Notes under the pieces: model-generated
The model's database searches: none
What the model was told of the DNA's origin: nothing
What the model saw: only the letters and a program-made list of their open reading frames with translations
Position numbers and translations under genes: made by a program
Shown: positions 39,788 through 46,797 of the stretch, piece after piece
How the letters are laid out: each line of letters begins with the position of its first letter
Position numbering within the stretch: position 1 is the first letter of the stretch
Source of the DNA: Actinomycetota bacterium
Lineage (GTDB): Bacteria; Actinomycetota; Thermoleophilia; Solirubrobacterales; Solirubrobacteraceae
Assembly: GCA_005888335.1 (NCBI GenBank)
Contig: VAWY01000025.1
Coordinates: 40,392-104,391 of the forward strand
Length of the DNA: 64,000 bases
Direction: 5' to 3'

Positions 39788-39990
39788 GTGCGCGCGCGGA
39801 TCAGCGCCCGGTGACGCCAGGCGCCGCGCAGCAGGTGGCCGGTCGCGAGCGGCGGGACGGCCACGCTCGTGAGCGCCATCGTCCCGAGCTCGGCCGGCGC
39901 CCGCGGCCCGGGCGCGACCCGCCCCCACCAGGCGCGCGTCGTCACGGCCAGCCAGGCGGCCGCCCAGCGCGCCCGTCGAGCGTCATCACC
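39721..39990 (-). pseudogene. C-terminal fragment of a probable glycosyltransferase-cluster protein
   Basis: The minus-strand frame reads RARWAAAWLAVTTRAWWGRV, then APAELGTMALTSVAVPPLAT, then RHRALIRARTYGPEKAERAA. This looks like the tail of a longer membrane-associated protein, perhaps a glycosyltransferase. Its N-terminal part is missing: upstream sequence belongs to a carbamoyltransferase fragment in another frame. The end runs antisense into the ICL-type gene. The family is a guess. Confidence 0.4.
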
Positions 39991-40342
39991 GCGCACGTGT
40001 CGAACGGCGAGGCGAGATGCGCGCTCGCCGCGTGCGCGAGGTGGCGCTCGACGAAGCGGGCTCCCAGCCGTCCCTCGTTATGGAACCGTTGAGTGAAGGG
40101 GCGAGCGCGGGCTCGTAGCTGTAGCCGACGGCGTCGAGGTCGCCGGCCTCCAGACCCGCGTGCTCGAGGCACCAGCGCATCGCCTTCTCGGGCAGCTCCC
40201 AGGCGGCGAACGGCACATTGGCATGCCCGTGCTTTCGCCGGCTGAAGCGCTCCTCCTCTGCGGCGGCCACGATCTCGCCGTCGACGACCAGCGCCGCCGC
40301 CGGGTCGTGGAACACCGCGTTGACGCCGAGGTAGGCCCCCAT
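39975..40342 (-). pseudogene. N-terminal fragments of a NodU/CmcH-type carbamoyltransferase
   Basis: From ATG 40342 the frame reads MGAYLGVNAVFHDPAAALVV, GEIVAAAEEERFSRRKH and GYSYEPALAPSLN, the exact start pattern of carbamoyltransferases of about 550 residues. Near 40085 the reading frame is lost; a second piece FVERHLAHAASAHLASPFDT plus CAVMTLDGR continues in another frame to about 39985, then joins the next fragment. The remaining ~400 residues are gone. The gene is dead. It suggests a former sugar or secondary-metabolite cluster here. Confidence 0.75.
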
Positions 40343-40344
40343 CG

Positions 40345-40515
40345 CGCTGGAACACGTGGCGGTAGGCCGAGCAGCCGGCGCAGACGGCGGGCGGGTCGAC
40401 GCTGGTCAGGCGGGCGCGGAAGTCGGCGTAGCGCTCGCCGTTCCAGACCTCGCCGGCAGCGCAGGTTGCACGATCCGGTGACCTCGACCTGGAGCTTGCG
40501 CGGCAGCGGCGGCAT
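40345..40515 (-). pseudogene. radical-SAM/SPASM gene remnant: first and last pieces joined
   Basis: The start MPPLPRKLQVEVTGSCNLRC is the N-terminus of a radical SAM enzyme up to the second cysteine of its CxxxCxxC cluster motif. Directly after, in a shifted frame, CAAGEVWNGERYADFRARL and PPAVCAGCSAYRHVF form the C-terminal SPASM-type cysteine region. About 250 residues are missing between them. The junction lies at 40453-40467, in CTGCGCTGC-like sequence that could have served as microhomology. No stop follows before the next fragment. Confidence 0.7.
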
Positions 40516-40542
40516 CTGCCGCGCGCGCTACCCGGCTCGCGC

Positions 40543-40866
40543 TCAGTCGAACACGTCGATCCACTCGATGGCGCGCCCGGTCTCGCCGAGCCGGACGGGC
40601 ACGCTGCGCGCCCGGCGTCGCACACTCGGCCGGTGCATCAGGGCGGTGCGCACGACCTCCTCGATCACCTCGAGCACCGCCCGGTCCGGCTGCTCGGAGA
40701 CCCGGATGACCAGGCCCGCCGAGACGACGTGGACGAACGTGTCGAACTCCTTGAGGTGCGGCGGCTCGCGCAGCTCGACCGAGAGGCCCTTGGCACGCAG
40801 GCCCTCGACGACCTCCCCGGCGAAGAAGGGATCGCCACCTGCGCTGTTGTCGACGACGACCTGCAC
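40543..40866 (-). CDS. hypothetical protein, 107 residues
   Basis: The frame from GTG 40866 is well conserved in style: VQVVVDNSAGGDPFFAGEVV, EGLRAKGLSVELREPPHLKE, FDTFVHVVSAGLVIRVSEQP, then a helix VLEVIEEVVRTALMH and an end ETGRAIEWIDVFD. It looks like a small alpha/beta domain of the kind found near CBASS or transport genes, but I do not recognise the family. It diverges from the ABC operon, from a promoter region where -10 boxes of both strands overlap. Confidence 0.6.
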   Translation of the reverse strand: MQVVVDNSAGGDPFFAGEVVEGLRAKGLSVELREPPHLKEFDTFVHVVSAGLVIRVSEQPDRAVLEVIEEVVRTALMHRPSVRRRARSVPVRLGETGRAIEWIDVFD

Positions 40867-40871
40867 GCGCG

Positions 40872-40881
40872 TACCTAGCCT
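40872..40881. promoter_or_regulatory. overlapping divergent -10 boxes, ABC operon and hypothetical gene
   Basis: TAGCCT (40876-40881) lies 7 nt before ATG 40889 on the plus strand. On the minus strand TAGGTA (40872-40877), sharing a TA with it, lies 5 nt before GTG 40866. Same design as at 16047-16056. Confidence 0.45.
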
Positions 40882-40888
40882 AAGCAGG

Positions 40889-41545
40889 ATGGCGGTTCTG
40901 CGGGCCCACCACCTCGTCAAGAGCTACGGTCGCGGCCGCGCGGCGCGGCGGATCCTCGACGGCGCGGCCCTGGAGGTCGCTCGCGGCGAGCTGGTGGCGA
41001 TCGTCGGGCGCTCGGGCTCGGGAAAGTCGACCCTGCTGCACCTGCTCGGCGGGCTGGACTGGCCGGAGGCGGGCTGGGTGGAGGTGGCGGGCGAGCGGCT
41101 CGTCGCCCGCGACGCCGACCACATCCGCGCCCGGCGCGTCGGCTTCGTCTTCCAGGCCTTCCATCTCGTCGGGGAGCTGACCGGGCTCGAGAACGTGCTG
41201 CTCGCCGCGCGCGTGCCGGGGGCCGCGCCGTCGACCGCCGAGCGCGGGACCGACCTCGTCGAGCGGCTGGGGCTCGGGCCGGTGGCCGGCGCGCTGCCGC
41301 ACGAGCTCTCCGGGGGCGAGCAGCAGCGCTTCGCGATCGCGCGAGCGTTGGCCGGCGATCCCGACGTCGTCCTGGCCGACGAGCCGACGGGGAACCTCGA
41401 CGCCGCATCCGGCGCGCTGGTGCTCGACCTGCTGCGCGGCGCCGCCGACGCCGGCCGCGCCGTGATCGTCGTGACCCACGAGCACGAGGCGACGGGCCGC
41501 GCCGACCGCGTGCTCGAGCTGCGCGACGGGCGGCTCCCCGGGTGA
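40889..41545 (+). CDS. ABC transporter ATP-binding protein, LolD/MacB type
   Basis: 218 residues. Walker A GRSGSGKSTLLH, Q-loop VFQAFHLVGELTGLENVLL, signature ELSGGEQQRFAIARAL, Walker B VVLADEPTGNLD and switch His VTHEHEA are present. The LolD/FtsE-type pattern pairs with FtsX-like permeases, and the next gene is one (GTGA overlap). Such systems do mechanical work on lipoproteins, peptides or cell-wall enzymes. The start is set by the -10 box. Confidence 0.92.
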   Translation: MAVLRAHHLVKSYGRGRAARRILDGAALEVARGELVAIVGRSGSGKSTLLHLLGGLDWPEAGWVEVAGERLVARDADHIRARRVGFVFQAFHLVGELTGLENVLLAARVPGAAPSTAERGTDLVERLGLGPVAGALPHELSGGEQQRFAIARALAGDPDVVLADEPTGNLDAASGALVLDLLRGAADAGRAVIVVTHEHEATGRADRVLELRDGRLPG

Positions 41546-43788
41546 CGCGGCGGACGTGGCTCGCGGCCCTCGGGGTCGCCGCGGCCGCGCTCGTCGTCGG
41601 GATGTGCGTGACCGTGGCCTACGCGCTGTCGACGGGATTCGAGCGCGCTGCGCGCCAGGCGGACCTCCCCGACGTGCTCGTGCGCTTCGACCCGGCGCGC
41701 CGGGCCGAGGTCGACGCGCGGCTGCGCACGCTGCCCGGCCTGGAGGCGCGCTCGTATCGCGACGAGGTCACCGACGTGGGGTTGCGCGCCGGCGGCCACG
41801 CGACGGACCGCGGCGCGGTGCACGTCGTGCAGGGCGGGCGGCGCGGCTACGCGGTGGTCGCCGGGCATGACCTGCGCGCCTCGCGCGCCGACGTGCTGGT
41901 CGAGCCGGGCCTGGCGCGGGCGTGGGGCCTGCGTCCGGGCTCGACGCTCGACGTCGGGACGCTGGGACCGCTGCGGGTGGCCGGCGAGGCGCTGGAGCCC
42001 GACAACGTCGCCTATCCCGTCGCGTCGGCGGCACGGGTCTACGTCGGGCGCGACGACGTCGCCCGCGTCTTCGGGAGCGGCGAGCAGGCGGTGAGCCTGG
42101 CCCAGCTCTGGCTGCACCCGGGCGCGTCGACGGACGTGGCGCTCACGCAGGCCCGGGCGCAGTCCTTCGGCGTGCGGGGGCTGTCGTTCATCACCCGCTC
42201 GGGCGTGCGCACGCTCGTCGGCCAGGCGGCGGGGATCGTGGTCGCGCTGCTGGTCGCCTTCTCGCTCGTGGCGCTCGGCGCGGCCGCGGTCATGCTCGGC
42301 ACGGCCGCGCACGCCGACGTCCAGCGCCGGCTGCCCGCCCTGGGGGTGCGGCGGGCCCTCGGGTTCTCGCGCCGCGCGCTGGCGGTGGCGGCCGCGCGGC
42401 GAGCGGGCGGGCTTGCGGTACCCGCGGCGCTGGCCGGGCTGGCGCTCGGCTGGGCCTTGGCGCGCGGCCCGACGGACGCCCTGCTGGCCACCCTCAACGA
42501 GGCGCCGCCGGGGACGGCGATCGTGGGCCCGCTCGGCATCGGGCTGGTCGCGGTCGTCGCGCTCGTGGTCGTGTGCTCGACGTGGCCGGCGTGGACCGCG
42601 ACCGCGGCAGCGCCGGCCGCGCTGCTGCGCGGCGGGGAGCTGCGAGGGCGGCGAGGGCCGAGGCGGCCCCGCGCCGCCGCGGCGGAGCGGCGGCTCCCGC
42701 CCTCGGTCGCCGTCCTCGGCGCGCGGATGGTCGCGGCGCGGCGGGCGCGGTACGCCGGGGTCGTCGCGGTGCTCGGCGCGTGTGCGGCGGTGGTGCTGCT
42801 GATGCTGGCGCTCGCCTCGCTGCTGGAGCGGCTGCGCGACGACCCGGCGACCCTGGGCAAGCGGTATTCGCTGACCGTGAGCGCCGACGCCTCGGCGGTC
42901 CCCGACGTCGAGGCGGTGCCCGGCGTGCGCGCCGCGGCGGCGCGGTGGCAGCTGCACGCGGTCGACTCGTTCGCGCTCGGCGAGGACCTGCGGCTCGTGG
43001 CCTTCGCCGGCAACCACGTGCCGTTCGAGGCGCCGCCGCTCGCCGCGGGCCGGCGGCTGGCGTCGGACGGCGAGGCCGAGGTCGGCGTGGGACTGGCCGA
43101 CACGCTCGGGCTCGCGCCGGGCGGCACGCTGGGCGTCCAGCTGGTCGACGGCCGGGAGGTGCGCTTCCGCGTCGCCGGGGTCGTGCGCGCGCTCGACAAC
43201 GAGGGGCGCATCGCCTACGTACGCCCGGCGCGGCTCGGAGCGGCCGTCGACTTCACCCCGAACATCGCGGTCAAGCTCGAGCCCGGCGCCGACCGGGCGG
43301 CCGTCGCGCGGGCGCTCGACGAGCGCGGCTTCCCGCCGCGCCGGACCGCCGGCGCGACCGGCCAGAACGGCGCGCTGCTCGGCGTGCTCGGCGACGTCCT
43401 GCGCGTGGTCGCCGGCGGCGTCGCGCTCGTCGTGCTCTACGCGCTCGTCCAGGCGCTCGCGCTCACCGCCGCCGAACGGCGCCCCACGCTCGCGCTGCTG
43501 CGCAGCCTCGGCGCGCCCGCGCGGACGCTGGCCGTCGTGCTCGCCGGCGCCGGCGCGGCGCTCGTCGTCCCGGCCGCCGCGCTCGCCATCGCGCTCGAGG
43601 AGCTGCTGCTCGCGCCCGTCGTCGCCGGGCTCGCCGCCGACTACGCCGACCTGCCGCTCACCGCCGGCGTCGACCAGGTCGCGCTCGTCGCGGCCGGCCT
43701 GAGCGCGCTCGCGCTGCTCGCCGCGGCGTGGGTCGCGCGGCGCGTTCGCCGCGAGCCGATCGCGCCGGCGCTGAAAGAGGCGGCGTGA
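41542..43788 (+). CDS. FtsX/MacB-like ABC permease with two membrane modules
   Basis: 748 residues from GTG 41542. An N-terminal helix (WLAALGVAAAALVVGMCVTV) is followed by a large external domain (about 35-220), three helices (220-340), a cytoplasmic Arg-rich link, another helix near 420, a second external domain (430-600) and three C-terminal helices. This double FtsX layout is typical of actinobacterial permeases. It overlaps the lipoprotein gene that follows by GTGA, so the three form one unit. Confidence 0.85.
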   Translation: MTRRTWLAALGVAAAALVVGMCVTVAYALSTGFERAARQADLPDVLVRFDPARRAEVDARLRTLPGLEARSYRDEVTDVGLRAGGHATDRGAVHVVQGGRRGYAVVAGHDLRASRADVLVEPGLARAWGLRPGSTLDVGTLGPLRVAGEALEPDNVAYPVASAARVYVGRDDVARVFGSGEQAVSLAQLWLHPGASTDVALTQARAQSFGVRGLSFITRSGVRTLVGQAAGIVVALLVAFSLVALGAAAVMLGTAAHADVQRRLPALGVRRALGFSRRALAVAAARRAGGLAVPAALAGLALGWALARGPTDALLATLNEAPPGTAIVGPLGIGLVAVVALVVVCSTWPAWTATAAAPAALLRGGELRGRRGPRRPRAAAAERRLPPSVAVLGARMVAARRARYAGVVAVLGACAAVVLLMLALASLLERLRDDPATLGKRYSLTVSADASAVPDVEAVPGVRAAAARWQLHAVDSFALGEDLRLVAFAGNHVPFEAPPLAAGRRLASDGEAEVGVGLADTLGLAPGGTLGVQLVDGREVRFRVAGVVRALDNEGRIAYVRPARLGAAVDFTPNIAVKLEPGADRAAVARALDERGFPPRRTAGATGQNGALLGVLGDVLRVVAGGVALVVLYALVQALALTAAERRPTLALLRSLGAPARTLAVVLAGAGAALVVPAAALAIALEELLLAPVVAGLAADYADLPLTAGVDQVALVAAGLSALALLAAAWVARRVRREPIAPALKEAA

Positions 43789-45260
43789 GACGCGCGGCCC
43801 TGCTGGTCGCGTTCGCCCTTGCGGCGGTCGGCTGCGGCGGTCGCGCGGCGGACGACTCGGCCGCTCGTCGGCATCCGGGCGACACGCGCTTCGTCACGCT
43901 GGTCGACCGCGACGGCGACGGGCGCCTCGAGGCGGGCCGCGGCGAGCCGCTCTTCGCGCTCGGCGGGCCGGCCGGGCGCACGACGAAGGTCCTGGCGACG
44001 TTCGCGCAGATCACCGATCCGCACGTGCGCGACGAGGAGTCCCCGGCGCGCGTGCCGTTCCTCGACCGCCTCGGAGCGCCGTTCACGTCCACGTTCCGCC
44101 CCCAGGAGGCGCTGACCGCGCAGACGCTGGAGGCGGCCGTCGAGTCCGTGAACGCGCTGCCCCTGGACGCCGTCGTCGTCACCGGCGACATCGCCGACAA
44201 CGCCCAGCGCAACGAGCTGGTGTGGGCGCTCGAGGTGCTGCGCGGCGGCATCGTGCGCCCGGACAGCGGCGCGCGCGGGCCCTCGGGCCCGCAGCTGGCG
44301 AGCGACCCCGACCCGTTCTACTACCGGCCCGACGTCGACGCCCCGCGCCACCCCGGCCTGCTCGCCCGCGCCCAGCGCCCGTTCCGCTCGCAGGGCCTGC
44401 GCGCGCCGTGGCACGCCGTGCTCGGCAACCACGACCTCCTCGTCCAGGGGGAGCTGGCGCCCGACGCGCGCACGCAGGCGGCGGCGACGGGCGATCGCGC
44501 GGTGGTCCGCCTCGACCTCGACCGGCTTCGGGGGCCGGCGCTGCCGCGCGCCGACCGGTTCGGCGAGGGGGGCACAGGTCCGATCGGCACCGCGACCGTG
44601 GCGCGCGTGCTGGCCAGCGGCGCCGCCGTCCGGGTGACTCCCGACCGTGGGCGCCGCGAGATCACGCCCACCGAGGCCGGCGCCCTCGTCCGCCGCTTCA
44701 GTGGCCGGCGCGAGCTGCGCGCGTTCGACCTCGGTCCGCACGTGCGCGGCATCGCACTCGACCTCGTCCGCCGCGCCGGCGGCTCGGACGGCGACGTGAC
44801 CGCCGCGACGCTGGCGGGCCTGCGCCGCGAGCTCGCCCGGGCCGGCGACCGCCCCGTCGTGGTCTTCTCGCACCAGCCGCTCGATCGCAGCGCCGGCGGG
44901 AACGCGGCGCTCGATCTCCTCGAGCGCGACCCGCACGCGATCGCCGCGGTCGCCGGGCACACGCACCGCAACGAGATCCGCCGCCGCGGCCGCCTGTGGC
45001 TCATCACGACGGCGAGCCTCGTCGACTTCCCCCAGCAGGCGCGCGCGTTCCGACTCGTGCGCACCGCGGGCGGCGGCCTCGCCCTGGAGACGTGGATGCT
45101 CGACCACGGCGCGGGTCCGGCCGGCCTCGCGACGATCTCGCGCGACCTGTCGTTCCTCGACGCCCAGGGCGGCCGGCCCGGGAACTTCGCCGGCCGCCGC
45201 GCCGACCGCAACGCGCGACTCAACCTGCGAACGGGAGGCCCAGCGCCGGCCAGGCGATGA
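43785..45260 (+). CDS. calcineurin-like metallophosphoesterase, probable lipoprotein
   Basis: 491 residues from GTG 43785. The start RRAALLVAFALAAVGCGG is a lipoprotein signal with Cys at the cleavage site. The metallophosphoesterase motifs follow in order: FAQITDPHV, VVVTGDIADN, LGNHDLL, VVFSHQPLD and AGHTHRNE, giving the two-metal centre. The substrate is unknown, possibly a phosphodiester or cell-wall component outside the membrane. Co-translation with an FtsX-type permease suggests a surface lipid or wall function. Confidence 0.85.
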   Translation: MRRAALLVAFALAAVGCGGRAADDSAARRHPGDTRFVTLVDRDGDGRLEAGRGEPLFALGGPAGRTTKVLATFAQITDPHVRDEESPARVPFLDRLGAPFTSTFRPQEALTAQTLEAAVESVNALPLDAVVVTGDIADNAQRNELVWALEVLRGGIVRPDSGARGPSGPQLASDPDPFYYRPDVDAPRHPGLLARAQRPFRSQGLRAPWHAVLGNHDLLVQGELAPDARTQAAATGDRAVVRLDLDRLRGPALPRADRFGEGGTGPIGTATVARVLASGAAVRVTPDRGRREITPTEAGALVRRFSGRRELRAFDLGPHVRGIALDLVRRAGGSDGDVTAATLAGLRRELARAGDRPVVVFSHQPLDRSAGGNAALDLLERDPHAIAAVAGHTHRNEIRRRGRLWLITTASLVDFPQQARAFRLVRTAGGGLALETWMLDHGAGPAGLATISRDLSFLDAQGGRPGNFAGRRADRNARLNLRTGGPAPARR

Positions 45261-45300
45261 GTTTCGCGCCGCGCGCCGGTCTCGATGTGCAGGATCCGTC

Positions 45301-45319
45301 GCGGGAGCCCCGCTCCCGC
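45301..45319. terminator. hairpin between the phosphoesterase and PhnB-like genes
   Basis: GCGGGAG and CTCCCGC pair around a 5-nt loop, 41 bp after the phosphoesterase stop. There is no T-run. It may end the ABC operon or shape the leader of the next gene. Confidence 0.35.
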
Positions 45320-45338
45320 CTACGAGAGGATGCGCACC

Positions 45339-45824
45339 ATGCAGCAGAAGATCACGCCGAACCTGTGGTTCGACACCGAGGCCGCGGAGGCCGCGGAGTT
45401 CTACATCTCCGTCTTCAAGAACTCGCGCGTCGTCAACGTCGCCCGCTACACCGAGGCGGGTCCGCGCCCGGCCGGCACGGTCATGACCGTCGAGTTCGAG
45501 CTCGACGGCCAGCGCTTCATCGGCATCAACGGCGGTCCGGAGTTCACGTTCAGCGAAGCCGTCTCCTTCATGATCAGCTGCGAGACCCAGGAGGAGATCG
45601 ACTACTACTGGGACCAGCTGACCGAGGGCGGCGAGGAAGGCCCTTGCGGCTGGCTCAAGGACAAGTTCGGCCTCTCCTGGCAGGTCGTGCCGACGGGCAT
45701 GGACGAGATCTTCGCCGACCCTGACCCGACGCGCGCCGAGCGCGCGATGCGGGCGATGTTCGGGATGCGCAAGCTCGACATCGCGACGCTGCGCAGCGCG
45801 GCGGACGGGGTCCCGGCGACGTAA
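45339..45824 (+). CDS. PhnB-like VOC-fold protein
   Basis: 161 residues from ATG 45339. ITPNLWFDTEAAEAAEFYISVFKNSRV, VMTVEFELDGQRFIGINGGPEFTFSEAVSF and EEIDYYWDQLTEGGEEGPCGWLKDKFGLSWQVVP are the hallmarks of the PhnB/3-demethylubiquinone-methyltransferase-like VOC family. Despite the old name these are not methyltransferases. The function is unknown. GAGAGG upstream supports the start. Confidence 0.85.
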   Translation: MQQKITPNLWFDTEAAEAAEFYISVFKNSRVVNVARYTEAGPRPAGTVMTVEFELDGQRFIGINGGPEFTFSEAVSFMISCETQEEIDYYWDQLTEGGEEGPCGWLKDKFGLSWQVVPTGMDEIFADPDPTRAERAMRAMFGMRKLDIATLRSAADGVPAT

Positions 45825-45831
45825 CCGACCC

Positions 45832-46797
45832 CTACGGGTCCGGGAACGGCTCGATCGGGACGCCGTGGCCGCTCTCGCGCATCCCGATCTCATAGGTCGC
45901 GCCGCCGAGCGCGGTCAGCGAGCGGTCGGGGCGGCGGACGACCAGGCGCGCCTCGGCGATCGACGAGTGCAGGACGTCGTGGCGCCCGCCGCCCGGGTCG
46001 CTGTAGACCCAGCCGACCAACCGCTCGCGCGGCGCGATGATCTCGCCCTCGACCACGAGCCCGTCGGCGCCGCCGAGGACGAACGCGCAGCGGTCGGGCG
46101 CCTCCTGGACCTTCGTCGAGCGCAGCCGCTCCAGGCCGCCGAGCCGGTGGCGGCGGCCCTCGAGCTCGACGAAGCCGTTGGCGATCCAGGGCAGCGTCCA
46201 CCGGCCCACCCGCACGCGGCCCATGATCGCGTCGAAGACCGCCCCCGGCGCCTCCTCGAACGTCGCGCCGTGCAGCCAGATCCAGCGCTCGGCGTGCTCG
46301 GAGCCCCAGTTGTGGCCGATCATGCCCGGCCAGCCGTCGAGCTCGACCCGCCGCCCGTCGAGCTCGACCCAGCCGCCGAAGCGCACCTTCGGGTACAGGC
46401 TCTCGGCCTTGGTCCGCGGCAGCCGCGCGCGGTACATCCACGGCCGCGGCAGGTAGGCGAACGGCTCGGCGTCGCCGTCGAACGACAGCTCCCAGCGCGG
46501 CGACGAGGCCACGCGGTCCGTGAGCCGCGCGTCGCCGACGTGCAGGTACTCGCCCTCCCCCACGCCGAGCTCGGCCGGCGGCCGCGTCTCCTTCCACGCC
46601 ACCGGCCGCGCCCAGCCGGCGTCGAAGAGCGTGCACCACAGCGAGCCGACGGCCTCCTTCCCCGGCGCCTTCCACACCGTGTGGCGGATCCACACGCCGC
46701 GTGGCTCGCTCGGGTGGCACGCCTTGATGTAGAAGCTCTCGTAGTGCCCGCCGTCGCGCGCAACCTCCGCGAAGCGAGCGCGCGTCCGCAGCGCCAT
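45832..46797 (-). CDS. lipocalin-like protein related to AttH/CrtC and tocopherol-cyclase-like folds
   Basis: 321 residues. The pattern HYESFYIKACHPSEPRGVWI, WELSFDGDAEPFAYLPRPWM, GMIGHNWGSEHAERWIWLHG and IANGFVELEGRRHRLGGLE resembles the double-lipocalin AttH/CrtC or DUF2804-type families, where the GHxWG segment is conserved. Such proteins bind or hydrate hydrophobic molecules; here the activity is not known. Its ATG shares a base with the antiporter stop (TGATG), making it the last gene of the ispD-ispF operon. Confidence 0.6.
   Translation of the reverse strand: MALRTRARFAEVARDGGHYESFYIKACHPSEPRGVWIRHTVWKAPGKEAVGSLWCTLFDAGWARPVAWKETRPPAELGVGEGEYLHVGDARLTDRVASSPRWELSFDGDAEPFAYLPRPWMYRARLPRTKAESLYPKVRFGGWVELDGRRVELDGWPGMIGHNWGSEHAERWIWLHGATFEEAPGAVFDAIMGRVRVGRWTLPWIANGFVELEGRRHRLGGLERLRSTKVQEAPDRCAFVLGGADGLVVEGEIIAPRERLVGWVYSDPGGGRHDVLHSSIAEARLVVRRPDRSLTALGGATYEIGMRESGHGVPIEPFPDP

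Noticed and set aside
39791..40092. Plus-strand frame over the fragment region
   Set aside because: It is antisense to recognisable carbamoyltransferase and other fragments and has no domain.
41922..43784. Plus-strand frame extending upstream of the phosphoesterase through the permease gene
   Set aside because: The lipoprotein signal and GTGA overlap fix the start at 43785.
4792..45831. Genomic island carried by a phage or integrase
   Set aside because: No integrase, transposase, tRNA end or attachment repeats were seen at the borders; gain must have been by other means.
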